This document shows, in pieces, positions 43,875 through 57,900 of a stretch of 64,000 nucleotides of DNA; the first letter of the stretch is position 1; each line of letters opens with the position of its first letter. This DNA comes from Melitaea cinxia (taxonomy: Eukaryota; Arthropoda; Insecta; Lepidoptera; Nymphalidae). The DNA is taken from assembly GCF_905220565.1 (NCBI RefSeq), contig NC_059417.1, positions 12,448,518 to 12,512,517 on the forward strand. The letters are read 5' to 3'. A program made the position numbers and the translations under genes. The notes beneath the pieces were generated by a model. That model had not been told where the DNA came from. It made no database searches and saw nothing but the letters and a program-made list of their open reading frames with translations.

Positions 43875-46800
43875 ATGATGGTGACGGTGCGTGGTACCAC
43901 GCGCGCCATGTGGCTAGTATGGCTCGCGCTCGTCTGCCTCGGTGAGTGTAATATGCAATATGTGGGCCGTTAGTGTAAGATCAAAATGTAAATTATGATA
44001 TACCTAAGTGTAAAATAAGAAGGATGAGTTTTCCTTGAATAATAAAATCTTTATAATAAAAGTTTTTAATACGTAAACGTGTTTCGATGATATTCTCAAC
44101 TTAAATTATTTAATTTAATTGATTTTAACGACCCCAAAAATAAAGATATAAATAATAAGTTTATTATTACCATTTCCAAGTTTTGATCAATTTTGTATTT
44201 TTAATTTCGATAAAACAATGCAATATAACAATGGTTTTAGGATTTTGTTGGGACTGAGACGCTTCTGTAGTGCGTCTGCAATGTTTACTGAAGCGAATAC
44301 TGACTCCTTTTTCGCAATCTTGAGGAAACGGACCGCGTCTCTATTAAACAGAATGCGGCTCAGTTCTAACAAAATTCTGAAAATGTTCAGTGCTAAGCAT
44401 GCTGAGCCTATGCTTTAGCACTTTGTTGGCGTAGTGGTGAGGCAAGAAAGCTTAAGCAAGTAAATTGTTAAATTTAATTTTAATTTAAGTATACTAACGT
44501 AATTTTAAGTTACTAATGTTACTAATGAGTGGACTATAACTCTTAATTAAATAAAATTATTATTCTTATTATTATTATAAATACGACAAGTGCGCACTGT
44601 TTTTATTTAATTTTTGCAATTGAAAGTACATAAAAATTATGAACTATTTAGGTTATATAAAATGTTATTATTATAAAAATACGACATGAAAACACAATAA
44701 TTATATTAGTCCTTACTCGCGGAATGCAAGTTGAGGTGTTGTTTAGATGATCAGGAAATATTATTTTCATAAGATTGTTTAATTGTTTTGCTTATTTAAT
44801 ATTAATGTGTCTGCCATCCAAACATTCAATTATAACCAAACATTTTGAATGACCTATCTTAATCTCAAGTCATTCAAATTAAATATTTATTACTCAAGTA
44901 GGCCTTCAAAAGCACTCTTGAGGTTATTTCATAACACTGTACTATACTTAAAACTTAATTGCTTTTAACTGAAAAGAACTGGAAATAAGGAGCATTTACT
45001 CTCTAAGTATAGCGTCTTACAATGAGCGCCACAACGCGTTTTAGTCAAATGACCCAGACATGTTTCTTGATCAACAACGCGCACGTTACTGTGTGCCGAA
45101 TAAAAAGCTCCATTTACCTAAAACCATTTTAATACTAACTCTTATTCGCAAAGTGGAAAGAAGTGGTCTCTGCCTACCCCTACGGAAGAGAGGCGTGATT
45201 ATTATATTATTCGCAAATTCAAACATTGGGTGATAAGGTGGCGTCAGTCTATTCTTGCCTTCCGTGTTCAAACAATGACTACTTTAGTTAAGAGCCATTT
45301 CACAATTTTACGCTCTGCAAGTTTAGGAAAATTTGGTCGCATTGCGCGAGTCATACGAGCCGCGCGATCTTTGTGCTAGTAAGTATAGTGTGACAACCAA
45401 AAGACCAACTTGATCATTTTCTAATGTATAATAAAATATAATAACTATGGTATAAAATGTTTTTTACATAATTAATTTGTTAAAAATTTCAAGTATGTTA
45501 TATAACAACAGTCAATAAATTTAAAATAAAAATAAAAAATCAATTTTATGAAACAAATTTTTTTAAATTGATTTAGTTTTTTAAGTTTACGAATGAATCT
45601 AATATTTACGATATGAATAAAATAGCATTTTATGACATCGATACCGACAAACATATTAATATATAATTATTAATTAACAAACAACAAGACAAACAGATTG
45701 AAATGCCTATTTGTATTGATAATGTGAGAAAAGAAAATTAAATTATACATTTGTTTACAGAAATTATCATTATATTATTTTACAGTCATTTTCGTAATAA
45801 TTATGTTTATTTTATTTATATTTTATTAGGAAAGTATCAAATGCGGTTTATCCGCTATAACAACAGGCGCTTGGCGCGTGTTAGCGAAAGGGACGGCTGC
45901 GCAGAATTTGGCGTGGATCTTGAGCGCCGGCGTTCGACTGATTAATGATTTACTGGGCTTGATGCGTGGTAATATATACTATCTTTTTATTATTTAATAT
46001 AAAATGTGTTAAAAATGATTACATCTTTTAATTATTATTTTTTGTATTCCTTAATGATGTAAGTTTACTTTGATGAAGATAGTTCGTTAAAATTTCTTAG
46101 TTTTCTAAGAAAAATATTGCTTTTAAAATTATACTTATTTGGAAAATATTCGTAACTTTAATTTTCTTCTTATCGATTAATAGCGATACAAATGGAATAA
46201 AACTCTGTTCTATTCAATAAATTATATTCCACATATTACGTATTTTTTTAAAATGGTTTCAACGTAGACGTTATTGAAAAGTAGGACTTCAAAGTATACA
46301 TTGCGACCGTTTACCCAGGGAGGAGGCTGATGAAAAGGTTAAGAATTTTATACACATAATATAAATCAAAATTCTGATCTGACTGTGGACTACAACAAAG
46401 GTTGCTCTATTATATTTCAAAAATATAAATTACATTATTGCATCCAACACTGACGTCTAAGTATTACAATTTCGCGGATTGTTACCGATTTTTTAACCGA
46501 CTTCCAAAAAAGGAGGAGGTCCTCAATTCGACTGTATTTTTTTTTTAATGTATGTTACATCAGAACTTTTGACCGGGTAGACCGATTTCGACAAATTTTT
46601 AACCGACTTCCAAAAAAGGAGGAGGTTCTCAATTCGACTGTATTTTTTTTTTTTTTTATGTATGTTACATCAGAACTTTTGACCGGGTAGACCGATTTCG
46701 ACAAATTTTGTTTTAATCGAAAGGTGGTGTTTGCCAATTGGTCCCATTTAAATTTATTTGAGATCTAACAACTACTTTTCGAGTTATATCTAATAATGCG

Positions 46801-48899
46801 TTTTTACTTGACGCTTTTTTCGTCGACCTACGTTGTATTATACCGCATAACTTTCTACTGGATGTACCGATTTTGATAATTCTTTTTTTGTTGGAAAGAT
46901 GATATTTCAAGTTTAGTACCATGATAAGGAAACCAGGATCTGATGATGGGATCCTAGAGAAATCGAGGGAAACTCTTGAAAATCCGCAATAACTTTTTAC
47001 TGGGTGTACCGATTTTGATAATTCTTTTTTTGTTGGAAAGAAGATATCCTTAATTTAGTACTATGATAAGGAAACCAGGATCTGATGATGGGATCCCAGA
47101 GAAATCGAGGGAAACTCTCGAAAATCCGCAATAACTTTTTACTGGGTGTACTGATTTTAATAATTTTTAATTTAATCGAAAGCCGATGTTTGTCATGTGG
47201 TCACACATAAATTTTATTGAGATCTGATAACTACTTTTTGAGTAATCTTTGATAACGCGCAGTTACTTGAGTATTTTTTCGTCGATCTACGTTGTATTAC
47301 TCGTCGATGTAATTGAAGTCGGTTTTTTTTTCGTTTGCGAGCAAACACAATTATGTTTTAATCGAAAGGTAGTGTGTGTCAATTGGTCCCATTTAAATTT
47401 ATTTCAGATCTAACAACTACTTTTCGAGTTATATCTAATAATGCGTTTTTACTTGACGCTTTTTTCGTCGACCTACGTTGTATTATACCGCATAACTTTC
47501 TACTGGATGTACCGATTTTGATAATTCTTTTTTTCTTGGAAAGGGGATATCCCTAGTTTTGTACCATGATAAGGAAACCAGGATCTGATGATGGAATCCC
47601 AGAGAAATCGAGGGAAACTCTTGAAAATCCGCAATAACTTATTACATATAAATTTTATTGAGATCTGATAACTACTTTTTGAGTAATCTTTGATAACGCG
47701 TAGTTACTTGACTATTTTTTCGTCGATCTACCTTGTATTACTCGTCGATGTAATTGAAGTCGTTTTTTTTCGTTTGCGAGCAAACACAATTATGTGAAAT
47801 GGCTCTTAATATTATTACTAGCTGTGCCGGCGTTTACGCAAGCGTTAATTCGAGAAAAAATATCCTATAGACTTCTTACCACCAACAAGTTACAGAGATA
47901 AGCGTGTTTAAACAAACAAACTGCAGCATATTATGCTAATATTAAGTATAAATACTTATGCTAATATTAAGTAAGTATAAATGAATGTACGTTCCTAAAT
48001 CCTAACCAACCGAATTTCGTGCATAAAAAAATTGAAATGTTTGGGCTAAATGACTTGTACTAACACAATGTGAAAGTTTAACAAGCATTTCTTATAACAC
48101 GCTATTATTAGTTGCGACTAGAACTATTGGAATGTGTATGGAAATAAATATGTCTGTCACTCCTATGTATGCTAGTCACACAGAACCTTGCTTCCGATTT
48201 TTTAACATATCGATGTACGACTCGTCTTAAGCTGTTGTGTATATATATATCATTGACTTTTACGTGCTGTAGGCGTCTATAAGCTACGGTAATACATCAG
48301 GTGAGCCGTAAGTTGTTACGTTTTGTTTTCAGACCTAGTTGTATGAAAAATAATTGTGTTTGCTCGCAAACGAAAAAAAACCGACTTCAATTACATCGAC
48401 AAGTAATACAACGTAGATCGACGAAAAAATAGTCAAGCAACTACGCGTTATTAAAGATTACTCAAAAAGTAGTTATCAGATCTCGATAAAATTTATATGT
48501 GACCACATGATAAACATCAGCTTTCGATTAAATTAAAAATTATCAAAATCGGTACACCCAGTAAAAAGTTATTACGGATTTTCGAGAGTTTCCCTCGATT
48601 CCTCTGGGATCCCATCATCAGATCCTAGTTTCCTTATCACGGTACCAAACTAGGGATATCCCCTTTCCAACAAAAAAAGAATTATCAAAATCGGTATATC
48701 CAGTAGAAAGTTATGCGGTATAATACAACGTAGGTCGACGAAAAAAGCGTCAAGTAAAAACACATTATTAGATATAACTCGAAAAGTAGTTGTTAGATCT
48801 CAAATAAATTTAAATGGGACCAATTGGCACACACCACCTTTCGATTAAAACAAAATTTGTCGAAATCGGTCCACACGGGCAAAAGTTCTGATGTAACAT

Positions 48900-48937
<38 letters not shown>

Positions 48938-51900
48938 GTCGAATTGAGAACCTCCTCCTTTTTTGGAAGTCGGTTAAAAATTGAAGTACAATGCCCAATT
49001 TCAAATGTCGAAAGTCTATAACTAATGTTTGAGCTTTTAAGAAATGTAATTTAAGTTGAAAATGCATTTAGAGAAGTCTCCGCCTCATCTTATTTTTCTT
49101 GGATACTTTGCCTAATTTTTAGAAGACTAATTAGCAACTATGGCTAATTATTTGATCACATTTAAAGATAGCTTATACACATGAACCAACAACAATATAA
49201 GTCTATACTTATCTGAGATGTTACGTTTCCTTTGAATAATAAAATGCGAGGATCAAAGGCGCTAGAAAGGCGACCAAATTATTTATATACAAGACGACAT
49301 ACAAAGGAAATCATTGCCAGTGTTGGAGATGTATTCGTACCCTTATGTGTCACGTCAATTTTATCCAGATTTGAGAGCGACTATCGGCTGGGGACGCTGG
49401 TGACCGTGACGAACACATCTAACCATTTGTAAAAAAAAAATTATTTCGTTTAAACTCGTTTTTCATCCTTACTTGCCTAAAATGTTAAAAGTCGAAGTTT
49501 GGATTTCACGAACAATTAAAGATTATACGATTAAAAATAAACTTATTTAGTAAACGGGTTTGCCATTCAACGTAACAAAACATAATCTCCGGACAAGGTC
49601 AATATCTTGAATATTAAGATACTATTGACTGAATATATATACATATTAATGTTATTTACAAGATTCACGACACGAAGGAGAGCTTATCACAGCGTTTCAA
49701 GTAGGTATTTTAGTTACTCTGTAGGTATGTTCTGTATTAGTTTGAAAACATATCTCTGGTACTATGAACTGCGGGTTATTTCTGTTTCCACGAAGCTTTG
49801 GTAATGTTATGATGTAAATACGACTGACTATATGTAGAAAACTTTTGAGTAATATAGTCATCATTCATCATCATTCCAGCCTATTGCAGTCCACTGCTGG
49901 ACATAGGCCTCCACAAGTTCGCGCCAAAAATGCATGAACTCATGTGTGTTGCCCATAGTCACCACGCTGGGCAGGCGGGTTGGTGACCGCAGGGCTGGCT
50001 TTGTCGCACCGAAGACGCTGCTGCCCGTCTTCGGCCTGTGTGTTTCTAAGCCAGCGGTTAGATGGTTATCCCGCCATCGGTCGGCTTCTTAAGTTCCAAG
50101 GTGGTAGTGGAACCTTGGAATCCCTTAGTCGCCTCTTACGACACCCAATATAGAGTAATATAGTAATGATTTTAAATAGTAATAATTGAAATTCTTGCCG
50201 ATTTTGCCGCTGTTTTTACCAACATTCCGAACTGGAGGTAGCTTCACTCTAACTAAGTACCTACAATTAATAATTTAAATTATCAACATCGCGCTACTTC
50301 CATAGTCGTTGAATACATCTGCTCTGAAATTTTAAATCATATAAGTCTATTCGTTTTGAAGTGGTAATCTCGGCACGAAACGATTAAATTTCATAAATTA
50401 TGCGTTACCGGAAGGGGTTATCTGCAGTCTATAAAGCCCAGCCTGTTAGTTTAACTGCATCATCGAAATCATGTAGCACAACATTTTCTTGTACGAAAAT
50501 CTTGCGGAAAGTGTTTAGTGTTAGGTCAGTGTTAGGAATATTATTTTATTCCATCATTTGATGTAAGTGGACGAGCTTCTTCACAGGAAGGTCAATAGCG
50601 CGGCGACGGATGAACCGCTTCGCCTTTATTACGAATGTGACTCGGAGGTCGCAATGATTTCTATATTAGATAAACATCTTACCTAACCTTAATAAAATGT
50701 TCTAGAACAAAGTACTTCGCTGCACCTGTTTCTCTGTCCACGATAAGCTTAAAAGAACTGAACAGATTTTCATGAGGATTTTACCATTAACGCAATTTTA
50801 TCAGGCATGTGTCGATATATGTATGTATTGCCTTGCATATGTACTGGCTCATTGACATAAAACATTAATATGTTTAGGCATATATTTCAGTTAGGGCATA
50901 TATTTAGTACGAGATCCGGCTTAAGAAATTTTTACAATTATTACGTAAGTGACATACCTACTCATTTGAATTTGGCCTTCAACAAATCATATTTAATAAA
51001 AAATATAATGTATTCAAATCAAATATACGATATAAATCAAATCATCATTGTAATAAAATATTTATATTTCAAGGACTATAGTTCAAATTTTTCTTTTAAT
51101 ATATTGTAGTTTATATCAAATCTTAATTATTTTAGTATAATATTTTTTTAATTAGTGGGGACTAATCTATAATATAATACTGTTAGAACAGATTTTAGAA
51201 ATTCTTTCATGTGTGGTTAGAAAAACGTTACATATGCGAACTGAATGTAACGTTAAGACAACCTGAAGTAAACGATACCAAGGATTATTCATTAGTATAT
51301 CTGAAAGAAGGTGCCTAACTCCCTGCGACTAAATAGAGTGGTTCCAGAGAAAAGTTTATATTTTTTGTATAATACATGCATAATGTAGTAGAGGCACACT
51401 GATAGTTTTTGCGCCCGTGCGAAGCCGGGGTGGATCGCTAGTTTAATATATTACTAGCGACCTCTGTCCGACCATATTTTTACACGATAAGTAATCACCA
51501 ACATAGCATATACTAAAACTTTCTCCGAAATACGCTGCATCTTATGGTATAAGTATTATTCCGTTCGGTTCAGTAGTTTTCGCAGTATCACAGACCAACA
51601 AAACGACTCTCTATTTATTAGTATACTAGCGACCCGCTCCGGCTTCGCACGGGTATAAAATATAATTATAGCCTATGTCATTCACTGAAAAAATGATTTA
51701 AATCGATCCAGTAGTTTTGATTTATTCATTACTGCCTGTGGCCCACACGCCTTAACATAGAGTAAAAGCCGGCCGGAACCGCCGCAAACGCTACGTACCG
51801 CGATTTTTAAATCTGTAATATCTTCGAAAATATTCATTTGAATCATATGCTGTAAAGGGCCATATAGATCTATATTAAATAAAAAATATATTTAAGTTAT

Positions 51901-54900
51901 TTAATTGGATAAGGATTAATGCTGTATTGGTTAAAATCGCTTCGAAAATTAGCCATTATTTGTCGTAAAAAGTAAATGACAAAAAAATGTTATTGTGGGA
52001 TATCCATTAGAGATAGGTATATACCATCGGGGAGTTTTCTGTAGACCTTTTCAATGTGTACAATACTTAGTACATTATTTTGATAAATCTCGTAGGGTTC
52101 AGCCTGCGTTTGCAATTTAAGCGAAAAAAAATTATTATTATTTATGACATAACATTAGAAAACTCAAAAATAACAGTATTTCTCCACTATTTAATGGATG
52201 TTATTATACATATAAACCTTCCTCTTGAATCAATCTATATATTAAAAAGAACCGCATCAAAATCCGTTGCGTAGTTTTAAAGATTTAAGCGTACATACAT
52301 GTGCAGGGACAGAGAAAGCCGCTTTGTTTTATACTATGTAGTGATAGATTATTATTAAGTATAGAATGTGAATCCTTATGAATAAAAATTACTTCATTAT
52401 CAATACTACGTATGAAGATAAAATTTGGCTTGAATGGAATAATATTTGGGAGTTTATTTTAAGAGACGAGGTATATTGTACATTAAGTGGTTTACGCCAC
52501 CGCTGGGCGGCGACTACAGTCGTCGAAATACAATGAACTTAGAATATACTTTGTTACAGTGAAGATATAGAAATTAATAAAATTGAAGTGTTTGTTTGTA
52601 TTATTAAGATAAACGCCTTTACTAAATGTGTATGGATGTATACACGGTAAATATACTAAAATAGCATTTTTACAACTTTTGTCTGTCTGTCTATTTGTTC
52701 CGGCTAATCTCTTAAAACGGCTGAACCGATTTCGACGGGACTTTCACTGACAGATAGCTGATGTACTAAGGAGTAACTTAGCCTACTTTTTTTGAAAATT
52801 TATTTATTTTCTAACACTGCGAACTGAACAATAATTTTTTTGTTTAATTCCACGCGACGGCGTCGCGGGCACAGCTAGTTAACATAATATAAGCGACCAC
52901 TACATGTCTTGTAATGAACCTTATATGTGTAGACTTTGTAGAGATGACATAGCGTTTCCATATCTATCAATAATCTTTTAGATAGAGATTAGAGTTTAGA
53001 TCTTTTCTGACAATCAACGAAAGTGTGAATCAATGGTTTCTAATTTTCAGGAGCAGCAGTCGGCAGTCCCGCGCAGCTGGATTCAGGCGCAGGTCTCGAC
53101 CCAGTCGAGGTTGGCGATAGATCGAACATGATAGAGTACCGTGAGAAACGAACTCCAAGACATAACTGGTTGCAGCTTCTTACAAGTAACTTGTTAAATT
53201 TTATTAACTCAATGACTCGCAGCTTAAAGCTTTCGATGACAATTTATAATTAATTATAATTTCCACAGCATACAACAGCGATGATGACGATGAAGATGAT
53301 GATAAGCCTAAAAGAAAATCTGAAAACGCTGGCGGGTGGCCTTTCTTCGTTCCTGTCGAATTACCCACAGGTCGGAAATACTTTAGCTTACTTCAAACTT
53401 TTACGAAATGGTTGTAAAGTAAACCTATGATTGTGAAAAGAATACTTTACGATATTTCGTAGTAGTTATTATTTGATAAGTAGTTTGATCAAGATATTAT
53501 ACGTATACTATTGTTGTTGATAAAGTAATTATACCTAAAATATTGATTTACTCCATGTATTGACTTTCCTTGTCAGGTGGAAAGTCCCGCGGTCCAACGC
53601 TGCCGCTGCTCGTGTTGCCGGTAGCATCCTCCACACGTAAAATACACCGCTCAGGTTGATATAATAATATCCTAAATCTTAAATAGCATTATCAATACTT
53701 TTTCCTGTAATGAAATTTTAGGCTTAATTGCATACAGCGCCTTGGCCTAATTTGTCCTACAAATAAATAAATTGCATTGACTTCGAAGCCGTCGTTTACT
53801 TCCGCTTTTGAGTCAAATATAATTGAGCTCAGAGACCTTTCAAGTTACGTCACATATAACTGACCTCACATTACGCGTGGCGTGCCATTGTGTCGTGTTG
53901 CACTGCTATATTACTTAACAGAAGATTAATCTTAAACAATATTAGAAATCGAGTCTTTGCGGGGACTGGCAGTTATTTTGTGAATAGTACCTAATTTGTA
54001 CGATCTGTAAAACCCACATTGAAATGAACGTGCATATAAATATTTCTATCACTTTTTCGCGTTCTCGCTTTTTTAAGAAGAAAATAATAGCTTACATAGG
54101 TTAGGATACATAAAAACATAAATGAGAAAGCTGTGTGCACACATTTTTTGGCACAGAGTTTCGCTCGATTTCACTGGGATTCCACCATCAGATCCTGGTT
54201 TCCTTATCATGGTACCACACTTGTATCTCCTTTCCAACAAAAAGAAAAAAAAAGAATTATCAAAATCGGTTCATAAACGACGAAGTTATCCCCGAACATA
54301 CATAAAAATAATATATAATTATACGGTCGAATTGAGTAACCTTCTCCTTTTTTGAAGTTTTTGAAGTTAAATAAAAATAATTTAAAAAATTACCGATTTT
54401 TGTAAGGTAATTTTTTACCTTGTTTTATTATCTTGTAAAAATAGATTAATTTTTTACATCCCTAGTAGGTACTCTAGTATGCTCCGTTTGTGCCGCCCCT
54501 CCCAGGATGCCACTCCGGACCATGGCTATTTGGGCCCCTGGGATAAAAACGCCCATGAGTATATCTAGTTAGATGTTTGCAGATTGTGACGTGCGGGAGC
54601 AGGACAAGGAAAACGATGAAGACGATGACTATCCTGTGACAAAAAAGCCGCATCGTCCGACCACACCCCGGAGTACCTCGAGACGACCTAATGACAGCCG
54701 CAGGGGTTCCGAGGACAAAGCGAAGCCGCCAAGAAAACACACTGATTCAGATAAGGAGACAAAGTATCCGTCTTACATTCGAGTGGACCAGCTCGACCAA
54801 CCCACCACCAGCCCCACCTTCCCGAAAGCACGTACGTTTACGGAGTGTCGGTTTGTAATACGGTATATACACGGTACATATACCAAAATAATATTTTTTA

Positions 54901-57900
54901 CAATTTTTGTCTGTCTGTCTGTTCCGGCTAATCCCTGAATAGGCTGGACTGATTTTGACGGGACTTTCATTGGCAGATAGCTGACGTAGTAAGGAGTAAC
55001 TTAGGCTAATTTTATTTATTTTATAACTCTGCGAACTGAACAATAACTTTTTTGTTGAATTCCACGCGGACGAAGTCGCGGGCACAGCTAGTTTCACAAT
55101 ATAATTGCAATTTACACAATAATTCTGTTTTCAAGTTGACGTCGATCACTTTTCGAGGTTATTGCATTAAGTTTCATGTTTGCTTGTCAACGTTGACGGA
55201 ACAATACTTAAAACCTTCGTTAATTTTCAAACGATGTCAGAGATGGGGTGGACTGCGCTGCTGGAATTGCTTACTACTATACATAAGATAATCTGTCATA
55301 GTAGATCGAGTGCTGTCGATGTAATAATTCAAATTATTTTTACTTCCTTATTCAGGTTCGTCTAGAGAGTTAGTGGAGCAGTTTCTTGCTCAAGTCCCGC
55401 AGGCTCCGGGTCTGCCACCTTCGCTGTTCTCCGAGTTCGACGGCAGCGAGCGCGTGCCGGAACCTGAAGACACGTCTGTTAGCGAAGAGGTAGTCGAGGA
55501 CGTAGCCCCCGCTCCGTCGCCGAGTCCCGTGAGCAAGGCTCCGGTGACGCAGACCTACTTCACGCTGACATCGTCGTTCGGCTCGGGAGCGCGCGCTCGC
55601 ACGCCGCCGCGTCCCCGGTTCGAGCGCTCGCTCGTACTGCGCGGAGAGCTCACCGTGCCGCGCGCCGACTACTCGGAGACTTACACCGTGTGGTGGGTTC
55701 ACACTTCACACATCGATTACGATTTGATTAACTCATTACATAAGATCTTAGCTTCAGACTACATCGTAGTGCGATCGAGTGACTTAGGTACAAACAACTA
55801 CCCGTGACTTCATTACTTAACCAATTTTCGTTAATAAATTATAAATAGTTCTTCTGACAATTATTTATTAAAATATGTATAGAGTATTGAATTATTTATT
55901 CAATACTAATCCGTAGCCTTTTCTTAAAGCTGTATTCCCTTAGTGGTGACTACTATTTTAATGTTATATATATTTTTAATTTTTAACTCCATCATCATCA
56001 TCACAACAGCCTTTCGCAGCCCACTACTGGACATAGGCCTGCACAAGTTCACGCCAAACATGGCATGAACTCATGTGTTTTGCCCATAGTCACCGTTGGG
56101 CAGGGGGGTTGGTGACCGCAGGGCTGGCTTTGTCGCACCGAAGATGCTGCTGCACGTCTTCGGCCTGTGGATTTCAAAGCCAGCAGTTGGTTGGTTATCC
56201 CGCCATCGGTCGGCTTTATAAGTTCCAAGGTGGTAGTGGAACTGTGTTATCCCTTAGTCGCCTCTTACGACACCGACGGGAAGAGAGGGGGTGGCTATAT
56301 TCTTTGATGACGTAACCACACAGCATTTTTAATTATTATTAATAAACTAATATTGTTCTGTTAGGTACAATGCTAAAACTGGAGAGGCTCGAGTAAGTTT
56401 CCACGGCGGGTCGACTTCTACATACCGCACCGTGTTGCCGGACGGGAGCGTGCAGCGTCTTGAGGTATATACAAAATATAGTTGTGTAATAAAACAGGCA
56501 AATGTGCTCGTTGTTAAAATATAAAACTATTCTAATTGTTACTATTATATCGTCACTCACAGATGCGTGTGGATCGTTCTGGAGACGGCCCGGTGCGTCG
56601 CTGCGGGAAGGCGGTGAGTCCGCCGAGCGCGGCGGACCGTGCGCTGCCCGCCCTGCCCGACGTTGAACTATTCTCTTTCGATGGTAATTTCAAAGAGTGT
56701 TAAGCAGTTTCTAAACTGTGCTGCTTACTTTTCTATAACTAGAAATAGTAAAATTACAAATCTAAAAGGGATTGTATATTCAAGTTAATTATTATCACTG
56801 ATTAAGGTCTCAAGCTTAATTAAATTTTCTAAGTTATACAAAATAAGTAACTCTTTACTTACCTACCTTAATTCAAAGCAGTTAGTTTATATTATGCTAT
56901 GTTTTATTTTAAATATATGTGACACTAGAAGTGTTCCTATTCAGTGGCGCAGCGTCGGTTTTTGCTGCCCCTACCCAATTGTGTTATTTATTAAATTATT
57001 TTAATTAGGGGTCATCCATTGGATCTGGATATTGGATTGGATTATTGAATCACCTGATGTTTATTAGCAATTTTTTTTGAGCCTCTACGCTTGCTTTATG
57101 ATGATATATTGTGAGGCTTTAGACTAGCCCTCCTCTGCCCAAAGACCATTTTTTTGTGCATTGTATATTATTATTTTCAGAATATTATCTTGAAATACAG
57201 GTATAATCTGATTAACTTTTGGAAAACTTTAAGCACTTTGTAACACAATATTACAAATTTCCAAGCAGTCATAGAGGTTGCATGGTGATTGTTAGTTGTT
57301 TTTATGATTTGGAATTTGCGCATTCGATGAAAAATCATGAAACAGGTGATATCTTATTAGTTGCTAACGCCCTTTTTTATTTACTTTTTTGTCAGTTGAC
57401 CAATTCATGGTTAATTTACGATACGCTACGCCACTGCTTTTATTGTTAATTGCAGGCTACGAGGAAGTGGAGGTCGGCGGCGCGCTGGCGGAGCGCTGGC
57501 GGCACGAGTGGGCGGGGCGCGCGGGGGAGGGCGGCGCCGCGCGGGGGGAGGCGCTCACGCTGCGGCACGATCTGCTGCTGCGCCGCGCGACCGACGGCAG
57601 CGCCACGCCGCTGCGGTAACACACACCTCCACGCACTGCTCCACAATGCTCCATAATAAGCTTCAATTTTTCAACCGACTTCCAAAAAAGAGAGGTTCTC
57701 AATTCGACTGTATTGTTTTTTTTATATATGTTACCTCAGAACCTTTGACTGAGTAGAACCGATTTCGATAAAAAAATTTAAATCGAAAGGTTGTGCGTGT
57801 CATATGAGCCCATTTTAACTTAATTGAGATCTGACAAGAACTTTTCAAGCTATCGTTAATACGTATTTACTTGACTTTTTTCACGTTGTCGATGTAATTG

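Larger units (their letters stand above)
43942..53050 (+). other. First intron of the proteinase gene, 9.1 kb, repeat-rich
   Basis: It joins the signal-peptide exon to exon 2 in phase 1. It holds LINE fragments, five HINE-like blocks, a SINE-like element and several Helitrons. Stretches 45220-46490, 49130-49850 and 50160-51400 have no feature that I can name. TATAAAG at about 50430, with a TTAGTT 20 bases on, might be an internal promoter, but evidence is weak. Confidence 0.7.

Noticed and set aside
50425..50470. Alternative promoter with TATAAAG in proteinase intron 1
   Set aside because: One TATA-like match in AT-rich DNA with no start-site evidence; mentioned only as weak.
43942..53050. 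Treating the signal-peptide exon at 43875 as a different gene from the proteinase
   Set aside because: The 9.1 kb intron is long, but the phase-1 junction gives a smooth signal peptide to mature sequence (VCLG then AAVGSP) and no other downstream exon competes.
57446..57756. Overlapping GC-rich frames on both strands
   Set aside because: They are shadows of proteinase exon 9 (57456-57615), which has matching splice sites and phase.
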